The notes under the pieces: model-generated
What the model was told of the DNA's origin: nothing
Databases searched by the model: none
What the model saw: the letters and a program-made list of their open reading frames with translations, nothing else
Made by a program: the position numbers and the translations under genes
NCBI GenBank assembly: GCA_022592435.1
Contig: JABYQS010000058.1
Location: 62,001-126,000 of the forward strand
DNA length: 64,000 nt
From: Cerioporus squamosus
Taxonomy: Eukaryota > Basidiomycota > Agaricomycetes > Polyporales > Polyporaceae
Direction: 5' to 3'
Shown here: in pieces, positions 23,192 to 36,122 of the stretch
How positions within the stretch are numbered: position 1 is the first letter of the stretch
Layout: each line of letters begins with the position of its first letter

Positions 23192-25787
23192 CTACGGCTG
23201 GAGGATGAGCTGCGCGCCGTTGAGCGACGAGATAACTTCGACATGGCTCTGGTTTCCGGACGGGCGGGGCCCCCGGGTTGGCCGTGGAGGTATCCCAACC
23301 CATCCACGGATTTCCGAACTCGAAATCAGGTCGTACTCTAGACATCTTCCACTCGGCTCGGATGCATCGGCGGTATCCGTGGATGTTGCGTCGGGAAGAA
23401 ACAAGCGAACCTTGTTTGCCTTCTTAGCGCCCGAGGTCGACGACGAGGAAGATGCGGAGGACGACGATGTGGCGTCGGTGTTCACCGCGAAGTCGTCAGC
23501 ACTGCTGCTGTCGTCGCTATCGCCGTCGCCATCATCCTCGTCTGCGTCGTCGTCGGAGTCATACTGCTTGTCGAAGCTGGTGCCGTCCCAGGTCAAGACG
23601 TCCGCTTGTGCGAACATGGTGTTCACGTCGAAGGTGCCCGCATAGCGAGAGTCGAGCGATACCCGCGCGTTACCCAGGTTGTTTATCGCACGCAGTCGGA
23701 AGTTGGTGTCCCCTGAACCCTCCTCGTGTGCAATATCCATGTTCAAAGGTGCGTTGAACGTCTCGGCATGCGTGAAGAACTGTGGACCTCGGGGATAGTC
23801 TGCCTCATCCATATCGGAGTCAGAATCGTCGTCTGTGGAGTTGGCGGCGGGCGGCACGTATAATGTCACGTTCGCATTCAGGACACTGCGTGTACCGCGT
23901 CAGCTGTGTGTCCTGGAGTTCCATCGAACAATCATACCTGTTGCCGGTGGTGAGATGCATGAACGTTGGTGCTCGTGCATTTCCATCGTTGTACAGATGA
24001 GCATCTACGTTTATAGGTCTGACAAATAGACACTGTGTCAACACAACACATTGCAGGCAAAGGACGGAGGTACATACGCAGACACCGTCTCCAGGGACAG
24101 CTGCTGGGAAACCTTGAATTTCCCACGGATCTCTGCTGAAGAAGCTTTGACCACAGCTGATGACGCCTGTATTGACTGCAGGATCCTCAGTACAAGGCAT
24201 ACGCCGCGTTATACAAGAATAGTCATACCTCAACATAGACGCCAGACATTGCTCCACCGAAGATGACATTATCGAATGTGACCTGTGGGTCGAGCTGATT
24301 GTATGTATGCTGGAAGTGCGGGAGATGACAGAGGAGTTGAGGGATGTTGCGAGTGGAGGTGCCATTCTGTGGGATAAGGAGGGTGATGTTGAAGATTAGG
24401 GCGTCGGTTATGCTGAGGTTTTGAGGAGCCTGCAGTAGTCGATGAGAGGTCTGATTGCATCATCAACAGGATGAAACGATGGAACGTACGAAAACATATA
24501 GTCCACTACCCTGACCCGTCTCCATGAGGCAGACGCTGGTCGACTTCCCGAGCTCTTGACTTGAATGGTGCATCGTAACATGCACAAGACCGTCGGGTTC
24601 TGAGACGTCGTCGTTGACAGCAACGAGGAGCGTTCCGGCAAACTGGTTGAGGTATGATGCGTTGCTTGCGTAGGAAATGTTTGTATTGAGAAAAAGTGAC
24701 CCGTTCGCAGGTAGATGATAGTCGAGTCTGTAGAGAGGCGTTAGATACAAGGACCGAGAGGTAGGAGCTTCAACCCCGTTCGCTACATGACCGGCGAATG
24801 TCTCCAGAACTAATACCGGAACAGAGCGAAGTGCAGGAAGTCACACCCGCAAGGGAAGATGTCCGAGGCGGCTGTAGCTCAACTCTCGAGGCTCAACTCC
24901 CGCCCTCGGACGGGCAAGGTAACCTTGCACAACAGCCTGCAATGCCGGTCGTCCCGACCTCTTCCATTGCTATGCTGGCTATTGAGCAGTAAAATGACTC
25001 CGTAATATGCTGGGGCGGTGATTTCATCAAGGGACCAAGTGGTACCAACTTGGCCTGCAGCCTGGGGTATGACGCAGGCTGCAGGACAACTCAGAGGTAT
25101 CTATAGCCAAGATTGCCCAGCTTGCAGAGCCACACCGTGGAATAGTCCGAAGGACGAACGGTTGCCCAGACGTTCGCACGAATTAACAGGGAGGCTACGC
25201 AGAGAGGTGCGGTCCAAGGGGTCATGCGCGAAAGGGATGGGAGCGAAACTTCTGCAAACGAGAAGGGTACGCACTCTGACACGAACATCGACCCATCTGG
25301 TCTATCCTTCACGTTCCACGAGTTACAGGACTTCGCTGAGGATATTCGCAGTGGTGCATCGCCAAGGGTGATAGTCTTGGGCGGTAGTGCGCCATTATCC
25401 TCCCATGGCTGGTACGGACTCGATTTCAGCGTCACCTTCCGCTTCAGTTTCTGCGTTGGGGTAAGTACTTTAGTTGTCAAAAAAAGTGCGTGAGAACGGA
25501 CGTACGACGACAAGGATAGGGATGCCGATGACAACGCTCAAGATGAAGTATATCGCAAGCGCGTATATTGTATATTTCCTGCATCTCCGCCTGCGGGTCC
25601 GCTTCTTCTGAATGTCAGGGTAAGAAAGGGTTGTCGGCTGGAGCTGGGCCTGGGAGGCCTCATAGTCGGGGAGGGAGGGGGTCGGGGTGTGGACACGGGC
25701 TACCGGGTAGGAAGTAGAGGCTTCAGCCACGAGCTTGGGACCTTGGTGCTCGTCGTCGTGCTTGTCGAGTCCATCGAGCAAGATCAT
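23192..25787 (-). CDS. Single-pass membrane protein with adhesin-like ectodomain
   Basis: Unnamed basidiomycete-type surface protein. The start at 25787 gives a cytoplasmic head (PSLPDYEASQAQLQP), a basic cluster (KKRTRRRRCRK) and one hydrophobic segment (YTIYALAIYFILSVVIGIPI), so type II topology is likely. Exon 1 ends at 25506 and joins exon 2 at 25451. Later exons encode LPANGSLFLNTNISYASN, ITDALIFNITLLIP, SIQASSAVVKASSAEIRG, PINVDAHLYNDGNARAPT and NANVTLYVPPAANS. These alternating beta-strand blocks resemble DUF4097/DUF7330-like adhesin repeats (inference). A very acidic run (about 23480-23570) and a Ser-rich run precede the C-terminus NGAQLILQP. The part between about 25280 and 24760 could not be spliced with confidence; it is unusually long and may hold an insertion. 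Confidence 0.65.
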
Positions 25788-28270
25788 CGCAGAGGGACTA
25801 TGAGCTGAGTGGCATGGAGGACTCCAGGAGGGGGTTGAAGGAAGAGAGGCTCGGGAACAGAGGAGCGCTCACCGCTGTTGGCGTGAGTACTTTGCCCATC
25901 CGCGCCCCCGCCGTTCTCGGCCGTGTCCGAGCCTCTCCCGCACTGAATCCATGGTTTCCCAGCTGCCCCCGTGTAGCCATTCCTCCCTCTCTAGCTCACT
26001 GTCAGTGTCGAGCACAATGTCTCCGACGTCGTCCACAGCCTCATCGCATTTCTCATGCGGGACCACCAGTCCCTACGCACTGCCTACTTGGACATCCGTT
26101 ACTCTCTCGACCCCATCATTACCAGCCGGTCTATTTCGACCGCACTAGTACTATATTGCTTGGCAGGATCACCGAGGGTTTGGTTGGAGCGGCGATACTA
26201 CTAGTAGTGGGAAACAGGTGGGAACATTACAAAGCTCAGCTTCACCGCCGCCTCGGTATCAGGTGTGCGAGTACCGTTCCGTAGGGGAGCACGGAGGATG
26301 TAGAGTACATCACGGCAGGGGACGTTGACAACCTGATTCCTACGATACCCGCATGGTGGGGAGACTAAGACGCATTGGTCCCACTCGGATGCATCTTCGC
26401 ACCGATTGCATTGGACTGCAGATGTGTTTTATGCGTGTTGGAGATGGGCCCATGGGCCAGCAGTGACTGCTCGGAGAGGAGTACGTCCCGACCGTGTGCA
26501 GACTATATACATGATATGTATCTGCGATCGCTCACGAAGTCAATGAGTAGTCCAAAGTCCTGTCGCACGGATGTCGGAAGGCAGTATCACGGATGGTTCG
26601 CGCAGTACGGTAGGCGAGCAATCGCCGGTGCACCGTTGCGAGGACAAGGATGGTTCAATGAATAGTGCACCGTCGGACGGTCCAATAGACCACCTCGACC
26701 TATGATCCGAACATCTTCATCCGACAGCACGGTCTAGCGTCGAAATCCTTGCGCATGAGCTCCGTATCCCGACGCGCCTTTGAGATGGATGCTCTGTTGA
26801 GGTCAATACAGGCGTTCTCTTCCCGCACGAATGTCTTGTCTGGTGGATACATCGCCAAACGGACACCGCAAGTACCGGAACGCACTGCGACTTAGGCACA
26901 TTTGAAACTGGCAGCAAAACTGATCATTGGGGTCGGGTACTCACAAAAAGTGGGCAGCATGCACCGGAATCGCGACTTAGACCAGCCGTGGGATCTCCCC
27001 TGAGACGACTGAGGGCCTCGTCATAAGGGTTATGTGCGAGTTGGGTCGGGATGTTGGAATGGACTTCACTGACGGAGCGCGAATAGGACCAGTATGACGA
27101 CTAGATACTATGGCGGACGTGGCAGCAAGCAGAGTGGTTTTAAATTCGTGCAAGACGGTCGGCCGGCGCGTACCCCGCGGTAGCGTTATGTACGTTGGCA
27201 CAGAGGCAGGATGGAGAACGAGCTGCTGGCGCACGCCTCAGGCTAGTCGACGCCAAAGTTCTGGGATATCGATGCGGTCAGTGCTACCTGAGCCCATGAA
27301 CTCACTCGCTTACGACTTGTCGGAGGCTAACCGTGTGACTGTCCAAAGGGAATCCACCGTCTGGCGACATCCCGTCGAAAATGTCAGACGGGGTCCTGCC
27401 TGCGGCGATGCGTTGATAGCTCGAGCGCATAGAACGACTCACCATGTCGCGGTCTCGGGTCGGCGGATGATGGTCATGATCCACAGGGGCGAGTCAGAGG
27501 GAGGCAAACAGAGGCAATGGCTGGGATGTATTCATGGGAGGAAAGAACGTGGAAGTCCGAAGCATACGTTGGTACTGACCACCCAGATGACCGCCTTCTT
27601 GACCCATGACACAGTACACCCCGCAGCCTTGCCCAATGGTCACTCCCCACGATGCCGAGGCCGGGGATGGAAGTTGACCTGTGCGATTGCCCAGCGAAGT
27701 CGAGAAGGCGGCGATGCGTGTGACAGTACCTCAAACTCCACGCCCATCGCGGAAAGACAAGCGTTGACACCACCAAATGCGATAGAGTTGTCAGCAATCT
27801 CGTCGCAAGGCCAATGAGGGAGGTCGTAATCCGCAGAGCACGTCGAGGGATGGCGATCCGTTGCATGTGAGGAGAGCCGAATTCCAGATTCTTGCACATG
27901 CCGCGGTCAGCAATTCCAGATTGCGTGGCAAACGGCGGTCGCAATTCCAGATAGGCCAGCACCGACAGTGATGGAGCGAAGTCAAGCAGTGCGTCGAGGC
28001 CCAATGAGCAGCAGAACATATCCGCATGCGGGCGATGCTCGCGGGCGTCTTTGCATCCCGCTCTCTGCGATTGGCCTTGCTCGCGAGAAAGCGGCCTTGG
28101 TCCCCATCTTGCACGTCTCCGGCGACAGGCTCTGCGACAAGGTATCAGCTCGACGTGTATGCATGCAATGGCACTGGTCGGGGGTGCGGGGGGCTGACCA
28201 CGCACATTATTTTCCGGGGGCAAGTCAGAGACCGTCGATTGCGTGATTACTTCCTCACTCTTCCTCATCC
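25788..28270. other. 2.5-kb region without a confident gene
   Basis: Two points stand out. An exon-like stretch at 25994-26168 follows a pyrimidine-rich acceptor and reads VSDVVHSLIAFLMRDHQSL on the plus strand, in phase with an ATG exon at 25814-25882. Three aattccagat motifs recur every 31-32 bp at 27880-27952. Long open frames on both strands at 27110-28268 look like chance overlaps. Confidence 0.35.
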
Positions 28271-28278
28271 TATAAAAT
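28271..28278 (+). promoter_or_regulatory. TATA box of ATP sulfurylase gene
   Basis: TATAAAAT lies 127 bp upstream of the MET3 start codon, in a TATA-type position for a fungal promoter. Highly inducible metabolic genes often keep such a box. Confidence 0.5.
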
Positions 28279-28397
28279 CAGCTTGGCTGCGACGGAGATG
28301 GCTCACTCACCTCAAAACTTCCTCCTTCTCGTCCACGGACGCATACTTCCTTCATACTCGCCTTCTCGCACGTAGTCGTCACCGTTCAGAAGAAAGG

Positions 28398-30519
<2,122 letters not shown>

Positions 30520-31359
30520 GGCATGGGCTGTTCCGGCTAGGGTTTCAGGTTTTATGCTGCTGGACGAGTGCACGACTCGCGGGGCGGTTGTATGACTTTT
30601 AGATGTCTTTTTGCATTGACCATGTTGTCTGGAAGTGCAAGTGCTGTGTGTTATGTATCATCTAGAGGCCATTGTACATACCATATGGGTCGCTATCCAT
30701 AATTTATACTCGCATTTTCTCCTCCTCATGAGTGCCGCGGCTGGAATAAAAGCTGGGTAGCCTAGGTTGGGGATGAATCCGAAGTGTCACAAAGTCCTCT
30801 TGCCACCGACGGGCGTTCCAATCCTTGTTACGCAACGCTCATGTGGTCACTCGCTACTGAAGCACTCAAGCTTCGAAGTACTCAAGAACGGTCAACACCG
30901 CTCGACGTCAGGTCCATACTCAACGACCGCCTATTAGTGCCAGCAAGGTTCTTCCGTCCGGCTGGCCGACATACGCGCAGCTACCAGGTATGTTTTGGAA
31001 ATCAAGCCGGTCTACCTCGGCATGATTTTACAATCACTATTGCAACAGGTTGGATTCCTCCGAGCCTCAGGCGAAACGTGCGGGGTCCGGACACGTCAAA
31101 TCGCTTGCGCTCGGTCCCTGACAGCTGCGTCGCTCTTGATATGTGCAAATAGCGCATTTCCAAATCAACGCGTATGTTCGTCCCCTGCATAGCGAGAGCC
31201 TGGCCGCACATCCACGGAATCACTACCCGACACCAGGCGGCCAGTTCTGTTACATATTGGAGATCGCAATGAGCACACCTATCACTGATCGGCCCGCATC
31301 ACTCTCACCTTTCTCCACTCTTGCGCTGAGTCCTGTCTCCTGCGGCGCTTGGAGCAGTC
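30520..31359. other. Spacer between MET3 and the protease cluster
   Basis: Holds the MET3 3' flank and the upstream region of the first clustered protease paralogue. No gene seen. Confidence 0.4.
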
Positions 31360-33684
31360 ATGGCATGCCTCGCCGGAGCTCTCTTGCTCCTCCTCGCTAC
31401 CTCAGCCTACCGGATAACAGGGTCCAAGGGTTGAATATCTCTATTGCAGGCGTTAGGAAAGTCAACGGGACCTGGGCCGGGCATCGTTCATCGACGGGAA
31501 CGGGAACTCTGGACATCTTGAGCAGCGGGGACTTGGAGTGGTTCACCACCGTGACGCTTGGAGGGAGGCACTGTCGTGTGCTGGTGGATAGTGGTAGGTG
31601 CGTGCAATAGGTGCTTCTGGTGAGCAATTCAGAAAGAGTAGCTGAGTTTGCGGCAGCGCCGACCTCTGGGTCGCAGGCACGGTGCCTCATTCGAGCGATA
31701 CCGGTACGACGGGTACTCTCAGGTACACCGATGGCACTACGATAGCAGGTAAGTGAACATCGTATACCATTGGTACGTTTTGGTGCTGAGCTCATGACAG
31801 GACAGATTCGCACCGCCAGTCTGGAGTTCGGCGGGGTAAACATCCCAAACCAAGCATACAGTGAGTCGTCTCTCCTTCGGTAGAACCGGTGATCCGACCA
31901 CTGCCACCAGTTCAGCAAAAGGTCAATTCTCACCACCCCGCCGGCCACGGGATTCTTGGCATGGGTCCACCGACACTCTCCTCTGTCGCAAGCGTACTCG
32001 AGGACCCCTCCGGCGCTCCGCCATTGGTCAACATGCTAGGCCATGACGAGGGCGCAGGGTACATGACGATACTCCTGAATCGCACAGATAACGTATCGAG
32101 CGGGGTACCAGGACTGCTCACAATAGGGGAGATGCAACCCGGCCTCGAACATGTTGAAAAATATGCCAGAGCTCGCTGTGAACAACAGTGCGCCTGGAGG
32201 ACATTGGATGGTTGCCCTGGACTCGGATGGCATAACTGGGCCGGATGGCAAGGTCGTCAAGGCAACCGCAGGTACCCCCTTGCAGATCATTTTCGACGCT
32301 GGATACACCTTGTCTCGAGTTCCGACGTGCGTGCGTGCGTCTCCGAGAATCTTGTGTAGTCGACTGACGTCTTATGCTTGTCAGACCAATCACCGATGCC
32401 ATCTACTCACGAGTCCCGGGTGCAAAGTACACCTTTGTTGCGGATGTCGTAGACCCCGTGTGGGTCTTGCCCTGCCACTTCGAACTGAACGTTACGTTCA
32501 AGCTGGGTGGGGTATCCTATCCTATTCACCCGCTCGACACCGTCATCAGCGACATTCTGGGTCCTCCGGATGCTGCAGGCAATTCGACGTGCATTGGAGC
32601 CTTTCAACCGTCGGCATCATCGGAGCAGCCTATGATACTCGGCACTATGTTCTGTTTGTGAACTAGTTCCTAGTCCGTTCATTCCTCATACTCATCGCTC
32701 TGATCTTCCAGTGCGCAATGTCTACCTTCTCATGACCTTCGCAGGCTCGGTGGATCGTTCCCTTACTTCAGCCCAAGGCCCCTTCATCCAGCTCCTTCCC
32801 ATCACTGTACCTGCGCAGGCACATCTTGAGTTCGTTCGAAGGCGTTTGAACGGTGTCGACACCACCGGCTCCACCACGTTCTTGCTTCCACAGGATGGTA
32901 ACGGCGACGCAAACTCCCGGCGAGTCAAGCATTCTTTGCCATGGATCATCTCCGGTAGCGTTATCGGCGTTCTGATCCTCGCATTCTCCGCCACGGCTGC
33001 ATTCATCTATTTCCGAGGCAGGAGGTACAAGGCCTTGCGCAGCGATACAGCGTCCTTCGACCTATCACCCGTTGAAATCATATTCATTGGACCAGACGAA
33101 TCGCCGCTGGCCAAACCCGACCCGCATCTGATCGAGATCCTATGGCGCGAACGAAGTACAGACAAGCGATGAGACGGCTCTCGCGAGCAGGGTCTCCGAT
33201 ACGATTGCGGACTCACTTTCTCTCCGGACTGTCGCGACTTTCGGTTGTCGAGGAAGAGAGGCGGTCACTGCTCAGTGACGCAGCACCTCCGGCGGTCTCC
33301 CCCTTGCCCGATGCGGTACCATCTATCCCACAAACATCACAGGTGGATTCTACGACCCAGGAGAAGCGTTCAGAATCTCCCGCTCGTTCAGCGCCCCCCG
33401 TACCCGCATTAGATTCAAATCCTCAACCGCTTCCCCCTCCTCCAATACCCACAACTCCTCCTAACCTCCTCGAGCCATCACTACATATGGCCCCAGCCGG
33501 GCTGCCTGCGCCCAGGCCCTTGCCTACACCTCCAGCGGAGCCGTCGCAATCGCTCAAACCCTCTTTGAGCATTCATACGGGCACAGAACACCCGAACGAC
33601 CACCTAGGACGCGCAGAGAGGCAACTACCCCGCATTCCACGCAGAGCCGGCACTATTCGACCGCTGCCCGATCCATACGCTTGA
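31360..33684 (+). pseudogene. Membrane-anchored A1 aspartic-protease paralogue 1, frame-disrupted
   Basis: Same architecture and same intron positions as the intact paralogue at 39174. The signal peptide (ATG 31360, core LAGALLLLLATSA) is one base out of frame with the mature part that begins near 31420. The first catalytic triad splices to VLVDSGSADLWVAG. The glycyl loop is HGILGMGPP. The second frame slip is near 32150, just before MPELAVNNS. The second catalytic site reads IIFDAGYTLSRVP, so Ala replaces the usual Ser/Thr. A transmembrane segment (WIISGSVIGVLILAFSA) is followed by RGRRYKAL. A third slip near 33140 leads into a Pro-rich tail ending PLPDPYA. Three frame breaks plus the altered site suggest a decaying gene; the exon/intron pattern is otherwise preserved. 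Confidence 0.7.
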
Positions 33685-34040
33685 AGCCACGGTCCTGGAC
33701 CTGCTGCCCGCCCGCCCGACGATTGTCCTGAGGACCCATCGGACCCAGGTGGGGATTCGGACTTGATCTCCCAACCGCATGCGGAATAGTAGCACCTTCG
33801 ATGTCGAACAGTGTGGTGTTACTGTATGAAGCAGCGTACATTGTGTTCGTGAGTCGCGATCATAGCCAAATCCCAGGCGGCCAGGCCACTCTATAGCTCG
33901 GTCTCTGTGTGTCTGCCGATTAGTAACTGTAGCAACCGTTCAACAGCTCGCGAGGCACGATAATTGAACACAAGGCCGATCATGCTCGATGCTGTGCATC
34001 CGGAAGTGATGCACCTTCAGGGCGCCAGTCACCAGTGCAC
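33685..34040. other. Spacer between paralogue 1 and the inserted block
   Basis: No gene seen. The inserted block's repeats begin at 34041. Confidence 0.4.
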
Positions 34041-34084
34041 CTTGTCTCCCCTAGGCAGACGATTGACGGGTCTATTGAAGGGGG
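34041..34084 (+). repeat. 44-bp direct repeat, copy 1
   Basis: Begins cttgtctcccctaggcagac and ends ttgaagggg. It is identical to 34438-34481. The two copies bracket the first copy of the 356-bp repeat. Confidence 0.9.
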
Positions 34085-34439
34085 ATGAGATGGCGCGCGG
34101 GCGCGACGCGTCACGCGTCGTGTGTATAGATCTTGACGCGTCGTCGGAGATCAAATTTCTGCTGACAAACTCAGATACCGGACCCTACGGTTCGGGTCCT
34201 CTATAGGGAGCAGACTACAGTGCACCACAACGCCCTGCAAGTTGACATACAAGCCAAAGGCGATGTTGATCAAGGACCGCTTCTTACGACGCTCGCCCCG
34301 CGCTGTGCATGCTTCGAGGCATGATGATATTCACTCCTCAAGTGCGTGCTTCAGTCAGCCAGTCAACTCATGCATGCTTACCGGCATCTCCAGGGCAAGT
34401 AGATGTGTATGTCTTTCCGACGCTTGGCCCCCCGCTTCT
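34084..34439 (+). repeat. 356-bp duplicated segment, copy 1
   Basis: Identical by eye to 36123-36478, same orientation. It begins gatgagatggcgcgcggg and ends ggccccccgcttct. It contains three ACGCGT boxes (34106, 34113, 34136), the first two inside an inverted repeat cgacgcg-tca-cgcgtcg. No complete gene lies inside it. Confidence 0.9.
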
Positions 34440-34481
34440 TGTCTCCCCTAGGCAGACGATTGACGGGTCTATTGAAGGGGG
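34438..34481 (+). repeat. 44-bp direct repeat, copy 2
   Basis: Second copy of the 44-bp repeat. It overlaps the last two bases of the 356-bp repeat and is followed by ggagggacga. Confidence 0.9.
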
Positions 34482-34608
34482 GAGGGACGACCCGACAACG
34501 TCTGCTAGCTGACACGCTGTTGATACCGTAGGGCGAGGAATCTTCGGAGTGTGAACTTGCCGGAAGATCCGGACTACCATAGAAGGCGAAAATGCCGCCC
34601 TGAGGTAT

Positions 34609-34646
34609 GGGTTCCCAAATAGGCGAAATCGCCTTTTAGGGAACCC
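34609..34646. repeat. 38-bp imperfect hairpin
   Basis: Two 18-base arms (gggttcccaaataggcga and tcgccttttagggaaccc) pair with two mismatches around an aa loop. It lies 65 bp upstream of the DUF6589-type ORF. It could be a transposon end or a transcription-blocking stem. Confidence 0.7.
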
Positions 34647-34710
34647 TAGCGCTGCGTGTAGCTTCGCCCGACGTCCTCGACGCCTTTATGCTTCTTACGC
34701 CCATATCATC

Positions 34711-36021
34711 ATGCCTCCGGCTGCTTCCAAACCCCTGCGCTATCGGCATGCTCCTCAAAGCTCTCTGGCTCCTAACTATGGACGCTTCTCTGGCATCGCG
34801 GCTGACCTGCGCAAAACCGCCTCCTCTGAATACAGTACCGGTCCCTGTACCGCGACTGTCTTCGAGTCGCCCTCTTCAGCATCCTCTTCACAGTCTATCA
34901 TCCACTGGGACGAAACCGACACGAATCTATTGGCGGCTACCAGCAAGTTTCGCGTGGCAGCTGTCCCCAGTACTCCTGCACCGGCCCGCAAGAAGCGGAA
35001 GCACAAGCATGACGAGAACGAGCCGCCGCCCGCTCGTGCTGGTCCTTCGGACTCCCCCTCACCTTCTCAGCTAGCGACACCCTATCACATACCGTATACC
35101 TACGACACTCCGCTCACACCCTCGCCATTTCCGCCATTCGTTCCGCCTCCGCAGCGACATCTCCAAGGCTGGCACAGCGCACCAAGTCCGGCGAGATCTC
35201 AGGAGGGTCCGCGGCCGACAAAAAGGAGATACTATAAGGAGGCCGATAAGTTGAGTATGGTTCTGAACTATATACATGATGAGATGAATTGGACGGTTGG
35301 AGAAATGTTGTACGCGCTGTTCATATATGGAAAGGATGTTCACCGTGATCCAGTCCATGCCGGCGTTGTGTCCTCATTTCTGCAGGGGCGTATGCAGCAT
35401 ACGCCGGCCGACATTACTGGCCTCTGGATGACCCATCCGGATGGCTGTATATCTGAGAATGATGTGGAGTATAAGGACATGTATTCGACACGGCCAGATG
35501 CGTTCAGGAAGTCCCGTGGAGTTCGCGTAGCCCTCACATGCTTCGCTGTAGAGACCGTCATGAAGAAGCTCGTCCGCGAAGCTGAGAAGGCCATCCAGCC
35601 TGAGAATGGGCTGCACGCCTCCCGCAAATGCAAACGGAGTGAAGAGGATCCCAGGCCAACTACCATACGATGGGAAGACATTGGTGCTGCCACCATGCCC
35701 CGGGCAGCCAGCATCATTGAACAGTATCAGCCCGTCTTGCGTGCGCTACTGCTCGCGGTCGCTGAGCGTGCACGTCACCCCAAACCTGGACAGGAAGGAC
35801 ACACCCGGATGCGCCGTCCTGCCGAATTGGTGCGCACCTTTGTTCTTCACAGCACATGTTCATACATATACAGGAAGGTACATATACAGGAACCCAGTCT
35901 TGCCGGAACCCGTCGGGGTGACTGCGAGGAGATCGCCACCGTCAAGAGCCCTGCAGACTCCTTCCAGCTGGTAGTCATGGGGGTCGTGCCCAAGCTTTTC
36001 GGAGATGATTTGGCGGCATAG
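34711..36021 (+). CDS. Truncated DUF6589-type (mobile-element-associated) protein
   Basis: One open frame of 436 codons. The first 170 residues are Ser/Pro-rich with a basic KKRKHKHDE cluster (nuclear-localisation-like). Residues about 180-375 match the N-terminal helical part of basidiomycete DUF6589 proteins: EMNWTVGEMLYALFIYGKDV, SFLQGRMQHTPADI, VKKLVREAEKAIQP-type helix, TIRWEDIGAATMP and RMRRPAELV. These proteins usually continue for hundreds of residues into the DUF6589 domain. Here that part is missing: after about 35845 the frame runs antisense through a RecQ-helicase fragment and gains an unrelated C-terminus (PKLFGDDLAA). I infer a 5' fragment of an element gene, chimeric at its 3' end. 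Expression is unknown. Confidence 0.65.
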   Translation: MPPAASKPLRYRHAPQSSLAPNYGRFSGIAADLRKTASSEYSTGPCTATVFESPSSASSSQSIIHWDETDTNLLAATSKFRVAAVPSTPAPARKKRKHKHDENEPPPARAGPSDSPSPSQLATPYHIPYTYDTPLTPSPFPPFVPPPQRHLQGWHSAPSPARSQEGPRPTKRRYYKEADKLSMVLNYIHDEMNWTVGEMLYALFIYGKDVHRDPVHAGVVSSFLQGRMQHTPADITGLWMTHPDGCISENDVEYKDMYSTRPDAFRKSRGVRVALTCFAVETVMKKLVREAEKAIQPENGLHASRKCKRSEEDPRPTTIRWEDIGAATMPRAASIIEQYQPVLRALLLAVAERARHPKPGQEGHTRMRRPAELVRTFVLHSTCSYIYRKVHIQEPSLAGTRRGDCEEIATVKSPADSFQLVVMGVVPKLFGDDLAA

Positions 36022-36093
36022 GACGCGCCCTGAAGGCGTGGAGAATATATAGGGGCTTGGTGTCGCCGAGATATTGACAGGAGGAGGCTGCAT
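35860..36093 (-). pseudogene. 5' fragment of a RecQ-type DNA helicase
   Basis: Reading from the ATG at 36093: MQPPPVNISATPSPYIFSTP, GRVLCRQIISEKLGHDPHDY (the RecQ Q-region), QLEGVCRALDGGDLLAVTPT and GSGKTGFLYMY (Walker A TPTGSGKT). This is the exon-1 pattern of the large basidiomycete RecQ-like helicase family. It stops about seven residues after Walker A; DEAD box, helicase-C and RQC parts are absent. The 356-bp repeat copy 2 with its ACGCGT boxes lies directly upstream, so the promoter seems to have travelled with the fragment. It lies antisense inside the 3' end of the DUF6589-type ORF. Confidence 0.75.
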
Positions 36094-36122
36094 TATTCGC
36101 TCATAGCATAGAGACGGAAGGA

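Noticed and set aside
24868..24905. tRNA-like text (gtagctcaactctcgaggctcaactcc)
   Set aside because: D-loop-like words only; no acceptor stem or T-arm can be folded around them.
27110..28268. Overlapping long frames on both strands (235 and 264 codons)
   Set aside because: No domain, no codon pattern, and the two overlap antisense; the high GC explains the lack of stops.
34609..34670. Helitron 3' end (hairpin followed by ctag)
   Set aside because: No Rep/Pif1-type helicase or 5' TC end is seen; the helicase fragment nearby is RecQ-type, so only the hairpin is reported.
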